Part shown: positions 1 through 8,710 of the stretch, piece after piece | Layout of the letters: each line of letters opens with the position of its first letter | Numbering within the stretch: position 1 is the first letter of the stretch | From: Winogradskyella sediminis | Lineage (GTDB): Bacteria > Bacteroidota > Bacteroidia > Flavobacteriales > Flavobacteriaceae | Assembly: GCF_003387355.1 (NCBI RefSeq) | Contig: NZ_QUNH01000001.1 | Coordinates: forward strand, 1,188,023 to 1,252,022 | DNA: 64,000 nt | Reading direction: 5' to 3' | Translations under genes and position numbers: made by a program | The notes under the pieces: model-generated | Told to the model about the DNA's origin: nothing | Seen by the model: only the letters and a program-made list of their open reading frames with translations | Database searches by the model: none

Positions 1-1
1 A

Positions 2-2023
2 GCAGGTTATGTTAAAAACGACAGTCTAGAAACTATAGAATTCAACCTCACCAAAGACGAGGTGCTTTACGGAGGAGGCGCAAGAGCTTTAGGAATGAAT
101 CGTCGTGGACATCGACTGCAACTCTACAACAGAGCACATTACGGTTACGAAACCCATAGTGAATTAATGAACTTTACCATGCCAATTGTGTTGTCGTCTA
201 ACAAATACATGATCCATTTTGATAACGCACCTATCGGCTTTTTAGATTTGGATAGCAAAGGAGATAATACGTTGAAGTATGAAACTATTTCAGGACGAAA
301 AACATATCAAGTGATTGTTGGAGATTCTTGGTACGACATTACCAATAATTACACTGATTTAACAGGGAAGCAACCCATGTTACCACGTTGGGCGTTGGGG
401 AATTTCTCAAGTCGTTTTGGCTACCATTCTCAGGAAGAAGTAGAAATGACGATCGCTAAATTTAAAGACGAAGAAATTCCCGTGGATGCTATTATTCTCG
501 ATTTATATTGGTTCGGGAAAGACTTAAAAGGCACCATGGGAAATTTGGAAGTGTTTAGAGATTCTTTTCCAGATTTTGAAGGCATGGTAAAACGTCTGAA
601 CAATAAAGGTGTAAAAACCATCACCATCACAGAACCGTTTGTTTTAACCACGTCTAAAAAATGGGATGAAGCTGTTGAAAAAGATGTGTTGGCTAAAGAT
701 TCTGTCGGGAATCCGGCCAAATACGATTTCTATTTTGGTAACACCGGACTCATAGATATTTACAAGCCTGAAGGCGAAAAGTGGTTCTGGAATATTTATA
801 AAGAGCTTGTCAAAATGGGAGTTGCAGGTATTTGGGGAGATTTAGGAGAACCTGAGGTGCATCCAAGTTGGGTACAACATCACACAGGTTCTGCAGACGA
901 AGTTCATAATATCTACGGTCACGATTGGGCACGGTTAATTCACGAAGGTTATCAGCGTGATTTCCCAAACACAAGACCCTTCATTTTAATGCGTGCAGGT
1001 TATTCGGGCTCGCAACGCTATGGTATGATTCCATGGTCTGGCGACGTGAATAGAACTTGGGGAGGTTTACAATCACAACCTGAAATTGCCTTACAAATGG
1101 GCATGCAAGGTTTGGCGTATATGCATTCTGATTTAGGCGGTTTTGCGGGTGCTAATTTAGATGATGAATTGTATGTGCGTTGGTTGCAATACGGCGTGTT
1201 CAATCCTATTTTTAGACCACATGCTCAAGAAGATGTGCCTAGCGAACCTGTTTTTAGAAGCGAGAAAGCAAAATCTTTAGCTAAAGAAGCGATTGAGTTA
1301 CGTTACAGATTATTGCCATACAATTACAATTTGGTTTATGAAAATAACCAATTCGGGAAACCGTTGATGCGACCATTATTTTTTGAAGAATCTGATAATC
1401 CTGAATTATTTAATTACTCAAAAACCTATTTATGGGGAAATGATATTTTGGTGTCGCCTGTTTTGGAAGCTGGTAAAAAAGAGCAGGAGGTTTATTTTCC
1501 AAAGAACAATGTGTGGTTCGATTTTTATACTCATGAAAAGATTGAAGGTGGACAAACAAAAACGGTTCAACTAAAAGAAAATTCAATTCCGACGTATGTG
1601 AGAGCTGGTGCTTTTATTCCAATAGCAGAGTTGGTGCAAACCACCATAGATTATAAGGATACGTATTATCAGGTGCATTATTACTATGATGAATCTGTAA
1701 CTGCGAGTTCAGCTCAAATTTACACAGATAATGGCATGTCTTCAGGTCCCATTCAAAATGAAAATTATGAATTGCTTTCGTTTAATATGAGCAAAAAAGG
1801 ACATCGATTACAATTTGAAATTAATGACGTTATCGGTGATAACCTTGAAACAGAAGGTCGCGTATTTTATTTACTAATTCATGGACTAGATAAAAAACCA
1901 AAAAGCGTAATTGTTGGACCAAGTCGTCGATTTGAATGGGATGAAAATTCAAAAGTGCTTAAAATCCCAGTTGAGCGCAATCCAAGGGAACATTCTCTAA
2001 TCAAAATCAAACTAAAAAAATAA
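2..2023 (+). CDS. GH31 family alpha-glucosidase-like hydrolase, 5' end cut by window edge
   Basis: The reading frame is open to the left edge (from base 2), so the N-terminus and any signal peptide lie outside the window; the GTG at 62 is an internal codon. The protein has the GH31 TIM-barrel signatures: DLYWFGK near the barrel start, the nucleophile region IWGDLGEPE (Asp codon at 839) and the acid/base region PWSGDVNRTW (Asp codon at 1043), followed by the C-terminal beta-sandwich. GH31 enzymes release terminal alpha-glucose or related sugars from oligosaccharides by a retaining mechanism. It lies 4 bases upstream of a GH13 gene and is the first visible member of an alpha-glucan locus. The exact specificity (alpha-1,4, alpha-1,6, xylosidase) cannot be told from the motifs. 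Confidence 0.9.
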   Translation, partial: AGYVKNDSLETIEFNLTKDEVLYGGGARALGMNRRGHRLQLYNRAHYGYETHSELMNFTMPIVLSSNKYMIHFDNAPIGFLDLDSKGDNTLKYETISGRKTYQVIVGDSWYDITNNYTDLTGKQPMLPRWALGNFSSRFGYHSQEEVEMTIAKFKDEEIPVDAIILDLYWFGKDLKGTMGNLEVFRDSFPDFEGMVKRLNNKGVKTITITEPFVLTTSKKWDEAVEKDVLAKDSVGNPAKYDFYFGNTGLIDIYKPEGEKWFWNIYKELVKMGVAGIWGDLGEPEVHPSWVQHHTGSADEVHNIYGHDWARLIHEGYQRDFPNTRPFILMRAGYSGSQRYGMIPWSGDVNRTWGGLQSQPEIALQMGMQGLAYMHSDLGGFAGANLDDELYVRWLQYGVFNPIFRPHAQEDVPSEPVFRSEKAKSLAKEAIELRYRLLPYNYNLVYENNQFGKPLMRPLFFEESDNPELFNYSKTYLWGNDILVSPVLEAGKKEQEVYFPKNNVWFDFYTHEKIEGGQTKTVQLKENSIPTYVRAGAFIPIAELVQTTIDYKDTYYQVHYYYDESVTASSAQIYTDNGMSSGPIQNENYELLSFNMSKKGHRLQFEINDVIGDNLETEGRVFYLLIHGLDKKPKSVIVGPSRRFEWDENSKVLKIPVERNPREHSLIKIKLKK

Positions 2024-2027
2024 TGCA

Positions 2028-3911
2028 ATGCATATAAAAAATCTTATCTTAATTCCTTTAGTTTTTACAGTGTTTGTGAGTTGTAAAAACGACATAAAAG
2101 AGTTGCCAAAAACAAAAGAAATTAAAACTCAAATGAAGAAAAAGGAAGTCGTTTACCAAGTGTTTACACGTCTGTTTGGTAATACCAATACCACCAACAA
2201 ACCTTGGGGAACTTTAGAAGAAAATGGCGTTGGTAAATTCAACGATTTTACGGATAAAGCTCTAAAAGAAATTAAAGATTTAGGCGTTACACACATTTGG
2301 TATACAGGAGTGCCACATCATGATGTTATTACAGATTATACGGAATTCGGCATCTCAAATGACGATCCTGATATCGTAAAAGGTCGTGCAGGTTCACCAT
2401 ATGCCGTAAAGGATTATTATAATGTAAATCCAGATTTAGCAGAAAATGTTGAAAACCGGTTAGAAGAATTTGAAGCCTTAATTGAACGTACCCATAAGGC
2501 CGGATTAAAAGTGATTATAGATATCGTTCCGAATCACGTGGCGCGTAATTACCAAAGTTTAACCAATCCTGAAGGGATAACCGATTTTGGTGCAGACGAT
2601 GATAAAACTAAGACTTACGTCGTTAATAACAATTTCTATTATAATCCAGGAGAGGCTTTTAAAGTGCCAGAATGGAAACATGGCTATCAGCCTTTAGGAG
2701 GTGAGAAGCATCCATTAGCAGATAGTAAGTTTGAAGAAATTCCTGCAAAATGGACAGGCAATGGTTCTAGAGCATCGCAACCCGATATGAATGATTGGTA
2801 TGAGACAGTAAAAGTCAATTATGGAATTTCACCCGAAGGTCAAAAAGATTTTGATGAGTTAGCAGATGGTTTCGACAGTGAAGATTATAAAAAGCATTTC
2901 GAATTTTGGAAAGATAAAACCGTTCCTAGTTCTTGGATAAAATTTAAAGATATTGCTTTGTATTGGACGGCTAAAGGCGTTGATGGTTTTCGCTATGATA
3001 TGGCAGAAATGGTGCCAGTTGAATTTTGGAGTTATATGAATTCAGCTATAAAAATGGAAAATCCAGATGCCTTTTTATTGGCAGAGGTGTACAATCCAAG
3101 TTTGTACCGCGATTACATCCGAAAAGGAAAAATGGATTACCTCTACGATAAAGTTCAGTTATACGATACCTTAAAACACGTGATGCAAGGTCACGGTAGC
3201 ACCAATAATGTGCCACCAATTTTAGATGATTTACGGGATATTGAGCACAACATGCTTCACTTTTTAGAAAACCACGATGAGCAACGTATTGCAAGTCCAG
3301 ATTTTGCAGGTAATGCAGAAAAAGGAAAACCTGCAATGGTCGTTTCTGCAACGTCATCCACAGCACCAACGATGATTTATTTCGGTCAGGAATTCGGAGA
3401 ACCAGGCGCTGAAGATTTAGGTTTTGGAGATCCAACGAGAACGTCAATTTTTGATTATGGTTCAGTGCCTAGCTTAGTCCGTTGGGTAAATGATAAAAAG
3501 TTTGATGGTGGGCAATCCACAGAAGCAGAAAAAACACTTCGTGATTTTTATAAACGACTGTTGAATTTTACGATAAATAGTTCGGCTTTAATGGGCGACT
3601 ATCAAGATATTCAACATTACAATCATCAACATACAGAATGGTATAATGATAAAGTCTTGTCGTTTGTGCGTTGGAGCGATAATGAAAAATTGATTATTAT
3701 TTCAAATTTCAATGCAGAAAACACCTATGGCTTCGAATTGCAATTACCAGAAGATTTGGTTCAGAAATTAGGACTTCAAGATGGTGAATACGACGTAAAA
3801 GACCAATTGTATAATCAATATACGTCAACCTTAAAAGTTGAAAACGGAAAAGCGCAGGTAAGAATAGATATTAAACCATTGGAGTCATTAATTTTAAAAA
3901 TTGAAGAATAG
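2028..3911 (+). CDS. GH13 alpha-amylase-family lipoprotein
   Basis: A 627-residue protein with a type II signal peptide (hydrophobic stretch 5-17, lipobox Cys19), so it is probably anchored in an outer or inner membrane leaflet. GH13 catalytic motifs are complete: GFRYD (nucleophile Asp324), LLAEVYNP (acid Glu353) and FLENHDEQ (transition-state Asp417). The early DIVPNHV motif is region I of GH13. It should cleave internal alpha-1,4 bonds of starch, glycogen or maltodextrins. It starts 4 bases after the GH31 stop, so the two are surely co-transcribed. The length is greater than a minimal amylase because of insertions between residues about 175 and 290. Subfamily was not determined. Confidence 0.92.
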   Translation: MHIKNLILIPLVFTVFVSCKNDIKELPKTKEIKTQMKKKEVVYQVFTRLFGNTNTTNKPWGTLEENGVGKFNDFTDKALKEIKDLGVTHIWYTGVPHHDVITDYTEFGISNDDPDIVKGRAGSPYAVKDYYNVNPDLAENVENRLEEFEALIERTHKAGLKVIIDIVPNHVARNYQSLTNPEGITDFGADDDKTKTYVVNNNFYYNPGEAFKVPEWKHGYQPLGGEKHPLADSKFEEIPAKWTGNGSRASQPDMNDWYETVKVNYGISPEGQKDFDELADGFDSEDYKKHFEFWKDKTVPSSWIKFKDIALYWTAKGVDGFRYDMAEMVPVEFWSYMNSAIKMENPDAFLLAEVYNPSLYRDYIRKGKMDYLYDKVQLYDTLKHVMQGHGSTNNVPPILDDLRDIEHNMLHFLENHDEQRIASPDFAGNAEKGKPAMVVSATSSTAPTMIYFGQEFGEPGAEDLGFGDPTRTSIFDYGSVPSLVRWVNDKKFDGGQSTEAEKTLRDFYKRLLNFTINSSALMGDYQDIQHYNHQHTEWYNDKVLSFVRWSDNEKLIIISNFNAENTYGFELQLPEDLVQKLGLQDGEYDVKDQLYNQYTSTLKVENGKAQVRIDIKPLESLILKIEE

Positions 3912-3925
3912 TAGTTAATCGCAAC

Positions 3926-3958
3926 AGACCTGTCAGGTTTCTAAAAACTGACAGGTCT
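3926..3958. repeat. Interspersed palindromic repeat, family A
   Basis: A perfect 11-bp stem (AGACCTGTCAG at 3926-3936 pairing with CTGACAGGTCT at 3948-3958) around an 11-base loop. The core AGACCT...AGGTCT recurs at 5732, 5868, 54061 and 54121. It lies between two co-directional GH13 genes and has no T-run, so it is better read as a dispersed repeat than as a terminator. Confidence 0.75.
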
Positions 3959-3974
3959 TAAAATCATAAATAAT

Positions 3975-4024
3975 CGTCACTTCGAGTGAATTTGTGAAGC
4001 ATGAACAAATTTGTATCGAGAAGT
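3975..4024 (+). repeat. Interspersed repeat, family C
   Basis: About 50 bases beginning CGTCACTTCGAGTGA and ending TATCGAGAAGT. The two ends are partial inverted repeats. Two more copies, in inverted orientation to each other, lie at 52033-52077 and 52090-52136 inside a glycosyltransferase gene. This copy sits just upstream of the second GH13 gene. Confidence 0.7.
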
Positions 4025-4038
4025 AATAATAAAAACAC

Positions 4039-5715
4039 ATGAAAAAACTAATTTTATTAACCCTAATCCTATTCACTTTGAGCTGCAAAAATAAGGAGAC
4101 GGAACACAAAATCGCTACTGTAGAACCAGTACAAACTATGGAAACACCTTTCGTTTGGGAAGGAGCTAATCTCTATTTTTTATTAACAGACCGCTTTAAT
4201 AACGGAGATACGACTAATGATGTTAATTTCGATAGAACCAAAGAAACAGGAGAACTTCGTGGTTTTGAAGGAGGAGACATTAAAGGAATTACTCAAAAGG
4301 TAAAGGAAGGTTACTTTACAGATTTAGGTATCAATGCCATTTGGATGACACCAATCGTTGAACAAATTCATGGTGGTACTGATGAAGGTACAGGGGTTAC
4401 TTATGGTTTTCATGGCTATTGGGCTAAAGATTGGACAAAAATTGATCCAAATTTTGGAACCAAAGAAGATTTACACGAGCTTGTAAACGAAGCACATGCC
4501 AGAGGTATTCGTATCGTTTTAGATGCTGTTATAAACCACACAGGCCCCGTAACGGATAAAGATCCGGTTTGGCCAGAAGAATGGGTAAGAACAGATAAAC
4601 AATGTAGTTACGATAATTATGAAAACACCGTTAGCTGTACTTTAGTTGCCAATTTGCCAGATATTAGAACGGAAAGCAATGAAGATGTCGCATTGCCACC
4701 ACAATTAGTCGAAAAATGGAAAGCCGAAGGTCGTTACGAACAAGAAGTACAAGAGCTCAATGCCTTTTTTGAAAGAACCGGCCATCCAAGAGCTCCTCGT
4801 TTTTACATCATGAAATGGTTAACGGATTACATCACTGAATTTGGAGTTGATGGTTACCGTGCAGATACCGTTAAACATACCGAGGCTTATGTTTGGGAAG
4901 AATTTAAAAAAGAATGTGATTACGCTTTCGAGCAATTCAAAAAGAACCATCCAGAAAAGGTTTTAGATGATAATCAGTTCTATCTCGTTGGTGAAGTTTA
5001 TAACTACGGAGTAAGTAGTGGTCAAGAATTTGATTTTGGCGATAAAAAAGTTAATTATTTTAATCCACCGAGCTTTCAAAGTTTAATTAATTTTGAATTT
5101 AAATGGAATTCAAAAGAAATGAATTATGAGGAGTTGTTTAGTAGATATTCTAATGTATTAAATGGCGATTTAAAAGGTTTTGGAACCTTAAATTATTTAA
5201 GCTCTCATGACGATGGTAGTCCTTTTGATGCCAACAGACAAAAACCTTTTGAAACGGCAAATAAATTAGTGTTATCGCCTGGGACATCACAGGTGTATTA
5301 TGGTGATGAGTCTGCTAGATCACTAGTAATTCCAGGTACGGAAGGTGATGCAACCTTACGTTCATTTATGAATTGGGATGCTATTGCCAAAAGAAAAAGA
5401 ATAAAAGAAGTCTTATCGCATTGGCAAAAATTAGGTCAATTTAGAGCTAAGCATCCTTCAATTGGTGCAGGAACGCATCAAATGATATCAGCTTCACCGT
5501 ATTATTTTTCTAGAAGTTATCAATCAGGTGCTTATAAGGATAATGTAGTTGTTGGCTTAGATTTAGAAAAAGGTAAAAAAGTAATCGATGTCTCTAAAGT
5601 TTTTGAAGAACGCGTCATGCTGCGTGACGCCTATTCTGGAGAAACAGCAACGGTAGAAAATGGAACTGTAACTATAAATTCCGATTTTGAAGTTGTATTA
5701 TTAGAGAAGGAATAG
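4039..5715 (+). CDS. GH13 alpha-amylase-family lipoprotein (second copy)
   Basis: A 558-residue protein with a short lipoprotein signal peptide (lipobox LSC, Cys16). The GH13 catalytic residues are present: GVDGYRADTVKH (Asp276), YLVGEVYNYG (Glu319) and YLSSHDDGSP (Asp391). The region-I motif appears as VLDAVINHTG. It is only distantly similar to the upstream GH13 protein, so the two probably have different specificities or cellular sites. The 127-base gap to the upstream gene contains two dispersed repeats. Role: endo- or exo-cleavage of alpha-glucans at the cell surface or in the periplasm. Confidence 0.92.
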   Translation: MKKLILLTLILFTLSCKNKETEHKIATVEPVQTMETPFVWEGANLYFLLTDRFNNGDTTNDVNFDRTKETGELRGFEGGDIKGITQKVKEGYFTDLGINAIWMTPIVEQIHGGTDEGTGVTYGFHGYWAKDWTKIDPNFGTKEDLHELVNEAHARGIRIVLDAVINHTGPVTDKDPVWPEEWVRTDKQCSYDNYENTVSCTLVANLPDIRTESNEDVALPPQLVEKWKAEGRYEQEVQELNAFFERTGHPRAPRFYIMKWLTDYITEFGVDGYRADTVKHTEAYVWEEFKKECDYAFEQFKKNHPEKVLDDNQFYLVGEVYNYGVSSGQEFDFGDKKVNYFNPPSFQSLINFEFKWNSKEMNYEELFSRYSNVLNGDLKGFGTLNYLSSHDDGSPFDANRQKPFETANKLVLSPGTSQVYYGDESARSLVIPGTEGDATLRSFMNWDAIAKRKRIKEVLSHWQKLGQFRAKHPSIGAGTHQMISASPYYFSRSYQSGAYKDNVVVGLDLEKGKKVIDVSKVFEERVMLRDAYSGETATVENGTVTINSDFEVVLLEKE

Positions 5716-5731
5716 ATTAATTACAGACAGT

Positions 5732-5746
5732 GACCTATAGCAGGTC
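5732..5746. repeat. Family A repeat core
   Basis: GACCT and AGGTC separated by 5 bases, a short copy of the family A palindrome seen at 3926-3958. It lies in the 262-base gap between the GH13 and GH97 genes, which is largely made of repeats. Confidence 0.5.
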
Positions 5747-5769
5747 TTGAAAGTAGAAAAAATATCCGT

Positions 5770-5833
5770 AAAGTCCCCTCAAAGGGACAATGCACTCAAA
5801 TGAAAAGAAAGATTGTCCCCTTGAGGGGTCTTT
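5770..5833. repeat. Interspersed inverted repeat, family D
   Basis: Arms of 22 bases (5770-5791 and 5812-5833) pair with two mismatches; the core of the left arm is AAGTCCCCTC and of the right arm GAGGGGTCTT. The loop is 20 bases and no T-run follows the right arm. It is a strong RNA hairpin whichever strand is transcribed, and could damp transcription between the GH13 and GH97 genes. Confidence 0.7.
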
Positions 5834-5867
5834 AGGGGTGTAAACTAAATATAAATTGAAGAAATTA

Positions 5868-5882
5868 AGACCTAGCAGGTCT
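5868..5882. repeat. Family A repeat core
   Basis: AGACCT-agc-AGGTCT, a perfect 6-bp palindrome with a 3-base centre, the same core as at 3926 and 54121. Confidence 0.55.
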
Positions 5883-5915
5883 CATAGAAAAGCAAAATAA
5901 ATAAACTAAAATTAA

Positions 5916-5960
5916 CCTATTCGACTTCGACTACAACTAGTCATAGTGAAATCTAATAGG
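5916..5960. repeat. Imperfect inverted repeat upstream of GH97 gene
   Basis: Outer arms CCTATT (5916-5921) and AATAGG (5955-5960) enclose further imperfect pairing. It lies 17 bases upstream of the GH97 start codon. Function is unknown; it may be another dispersed element. Confidence 0.4.
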
Positions 5961-5977
5961 ACTAAAAATATATATAC

Positions 5978-8101
5978 ATGAAAATCTACATTTCAATTTT
6001 AGTAATGGCATTAGCATTAGTCTCATGCAATTCAGAAAAAAAACAAACCACAAAAATCAAATCACCTAACGAAAAAGTGATAGTCGATTTTAACGTTAAT
6101 AAAGAAGGACAACTCTATTATCTCGTGAAATTCAATAACAAAACTGTTGTTGATACCTCTTATTTAGGTTTTGAATTTAAAGATGAACCAGCCTTTAATA
6201 AGAATTTTAGTATTAAAAACACAAGCACATCAACGTTTAACGAAACGTGGCAAATGCCTTGGGGAGAGCAGTTAGATGTGGTTAACAATTACAACGAATT
6301 AAAGATTGAACTCGAAGAAACTTCTGAACAAAACCGACAATTAAATATCGTTTTTAAAGTGTACGATGATGGTCTCGGATTCCGATACGAATTTCCGGAG
6401 CAAGCAAACTTAACGGGAGACGTTTTTATAACAGAAGAGCATACCGAATTCAACCTTACAGAAGATTATAAAACCTTTTGGATTCCTGGAGATTGGGATA
6501 TCTATGAGCATTTATACAACACCACGAAGTTATCTGAAATTGATGCTTTAAAATTAGCAAACCATAAAAACTTGGCTCAAACTCATATTCCTGAAAATGC
6601 TGTAAACACACCTGTGACTATGGTAGGGGCTGATGGAACACATTTAAGCTTTCATGAGGCAGCTTTAGTGGACTATTCTGGTATGACTTTAAAAGTAGAT
6701 ATCGAAAACTTAGATTTAAAAAGCAATTTAGTAGGCTCAGAAAATAGAGATTATAAGGTGAAGAAAACTATGCCGTTTAACACGCCATGGAGAACCATTC
6801 AAATTACTGATAATGCGCCAGATTTAATTGAATCTAAACTTATTGTTAATTTAAACGAACCGAATAAACTAGGCGATGTATCTTGGTTTAAACCGATGAA
6901 ATATACAGGTGTTTGGTGGGAAATGCACTTGGGTAAATCCTCTTGGGATTATGGCATGACTCAAGATATGAGTACTTGGACAGATGGTGGACAATCAAAT
7001 GGAACTCATGGAGCAACTACAGAAAACGTAAAGAATTTTATAGATTTCTCTGCCAAAAATAATATCGGAGGCGTTTTAGTTGAAGGTTGGAATACTGGTT
7101 GGGAACATTGGATTGGTTTTGAAGATAGAGAAGGAGTTTTCGATTTTGTAACACCTTATCCTGATTACGATATTGACGAAGTAGTGCGTTACGGAAAAGA
7201 AAAAGGGGTAGAAATTATAATGCACCATGAAACCTCAGCAGCAACAGAAACCTACGAAAAACAGCAAGACACGGCTTATGCGTTAATGCAGAAATACGGC
7301 ATGCATGCTGTAAAGTCTGGTTATGTTGGTAAAATTCTGCCTAAAGGCGAATATCACCATGGGCAGTATATGGTGAATCAATATAACAATGCGGCTATTA
7401 AAGCAGCACAATATCAAGTTGCAGTCAATGCACACGAGCCGATAAAAGCCACAGGTTTGCGTAGAACGTATCCTAATATCATTTCTAGAGAAGGACTTCG
7501 AGGACAAGAATTTAATGCTTGGGCTACAGATGGCGGAAATCCACCAGAACATTTACCAATTGTAGCTTTTACAAGAATGTTATCGGGACCCATAGATTAT
7601 ACTCCAGGTATTTTCAATATAAAATTTGATGAATACAAAAAAGACAATCAAGTTAATACAACCATAGCACAACAATTAGCTTTGTATGTGGTGATTTACA
7701 GTCCGGTGCAAATGGCAGCAGATTTGGTAGAGCATTATGAGGCGAATCCAGAACCACTTCAATTTATAAAAGATGTTGGTGTCGATTGGGAACAAACTAA
7801 AGTTTTAAATGGCGAAGTTGGTGATTATGTCACTATTGCCAGAAAAGAACATGGCACCGGAAATTGGTTTGTGGGAGGTATTACCGATGAAGATGCTAGA
7901 ACAGTAAATATTGCATTCACTTTTTTAGATGAAAATCAAACCTATGAGGCTACGATCTATAAGGATGGAGAGGAAGCTCATTGGGATAACAACCCGTTGG
8001 ATATTAAAATTGAGACGATTGAAGTTAATAAAGATTCACAATTAAAAGTGAAACTTGCCGAAGGAGGTGGGTTTGCCATAAGCTTAAAAAAGACGAATTA
8101 A
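5978..8101 (+). CDS. GH97 alpha-glucosidase lipoprotein (SusB-like, inverting type)
   Basis: A 707-residue protein with a lipoprotein signal (Cys17). It has the GH97 layout: N-terminal beta-sandwich, TIM barrel, C-terminal beta domain. Three glutamates fit the inverting SusB pattern: Glu418 in MHHETSAAT, Glu487 in NAHEPIKATG and Glu511 in REGLRGQEFN. Their spacings, 69 and 24 residues, equal those I recall for SusB (Glu439, Glu508, Glu532), which supports inverting alpha-glucosidase rather than retaining alpha-galactosidase activity. It would release glucose from maltooligosaccharides made by the upstream GH13 and GH31 enzymes. Co-directional with them, but separated by a 262-base repeat-rich gap. 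Confidence 0.92.
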   Translation: MKIYISILVMALALVSCNSEKKQTTKIKSPNEKVIVDFNVNKEGQLYYLVKFNNKTVVDTSYLGFEFKDEPAFNKNFSIKNTSTSTFNETWQMPWGEQLDVVNNYNELKIELEETSEQNRQLNIVFKVYDDGLGFRYEFPEQANLTGDVFITEEHTEFNLTEDYKTFWIPGDWDIYEHLYNTTKLSEIDALKLANHKNLAQTHIPENAVNTPVTMVGADGTHLSFHEAALVDYSGMTLKVDIENLDLKSNLVGSENRDYKVKKTMPFNTPWRTIQITDNAPDLIESKLIVNLNEPNKLGDVSWFKPMKYTGVWWEMHLGKSSWDYGMTQDMSTWTDGGQSNGTHGATTENVKNFIDFSAKNNIGGVLVEGWNTGWEHWIGFEDREGVFDFVTPYPDYDIDEVVRYGKEKGVEIIMHHETSAATETYEKQQDTAYALMQKYGMHAVKSGYVGKILPKGEYHHGQYMVNQYNNAAIKAAQYQVAVNAHEPIKATGLRRTYPNIISREGLRGQEFNAWATDGGNPPEHLPIVAFTRMLSGPIDYTPGIFNIKFDEYKKDNQVNTTIAQQLALYVVIYSPVQMAADLVEHYEANPEPLQFIKDVGVDWEQTKVLNGEVGDYVTIARKEHGTGNWFVGGITDEDARTVNIAFTFLDENQTYEATIYKDGEEAHWDNNPLDIKIETIEVNKDSQLKVKLAEGGGFAISLKKTN

Positions 8102-8118
8102 TATAATACCAGTTTACT

Positions 8119-8604
8119 ATGAAATCTATAATTATTGCGATATTTATTCTTTTTATTAATACAGCATTTGCTCAGGTTGGTATTAATACTACAGATCCAA
8201 AGAGTACACTAGATATTAATGGTAATTTATCTGTTAAAGTAGTTGAATACAACGGAGGTCCAGGTTGGGCAGCGACTCCCATCGATGATGGTGTATATAT
8301 TAATCTAGTACCAACAGCTTCTAATGTTGAGTTTATCTTACCCGACGCAAGTCTCGTTCCTGGTAGAATTTATATCCTTAGAAACATCTCTGATGCAGAG
8401 AATGCGGTAATTTATACTTTCGGAGCGGATGCTACATCTGGAGCTGGTGTAGAGTTTTATCGCGGTGATGGCAGAAATAGTCAAGGTCCACTAGGCTCTG
8501 TAATTATGACTGCAGATATTGACAATAATGGTGGAGATATCACAAAAACACTTATCTTTATAAGCGATGGTGCCAATTGGACCTACGGTCATATTGGGCT
8601 TTAG
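8119..8604 (+). CDS. Small secreted protein of unknown function
   Basis: A 161-residue protein with a clear Sec signal peptide (cleavage expected after FINTAFA, residue 18). After it comes the segment QVGINTTDPKSTLDING, which is common at the start of flavobacterial secreted, adhesin-like or tail-fibre-like proteins. The rest is Gly/Asn/Asp-rich and probably all beta. No enzyme motif is visible. It begins 17 bases after the GH97 gene and may be co-transcribed, but nothing shows a role in glucan use. Confidence 0.75.
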   Translation: MKSIIIAIFILFINTAFAQVGINTTDPKSTLDINGNLSVKVVEYNGGPGWAATPIDDGVYINLVPTASNVEFILPDASLVPGRIYILRNISDAENAVIYTFGADATSGAGVEFYRGDGRNSQGPLGSVIMTADIDNNGGDITKTLIFISDGANWTYGHIGL

Positions 8605-8680
8605 AGCCGCTTTAGCATTTAATTTTTAATAAAAAGTGCTGTAAGTAGCTCAAGTAATTGTCGACTATTTATTTAATCGA

Positions 8681-8688
8681 TAACTTTG
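8681..8688 (+). promoter_or_regulatory. Bacteroidota -7 box (TAACTTTG)
   Basis: An exact TAnnTTTG match 22 bases upstream of the TTG start at 8711. Transcription would begin near 8695, giving a very short leader. Confidence 0.6.
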
Positions 8689-8710
8689 CCTATATAAAAA
8701 ATTACACACT

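Noticed and set aside
62-64. GTG as start of the GH31 gene
   Set aside because: The frame is open upstream to base 2 and the protein would lack its N-terminal domain; the real start is outside the window.
3046-3447. 133-codon minus-strand frame
   Set aside because: It is the shadow of the GH13 gene, whose catalytic motifs lie there.
3926-5960. Clustered repeats as a CRISPR array
   Set aside because: The repeats belong to different families, are irregularly spaced and have no spacers or cas genes.
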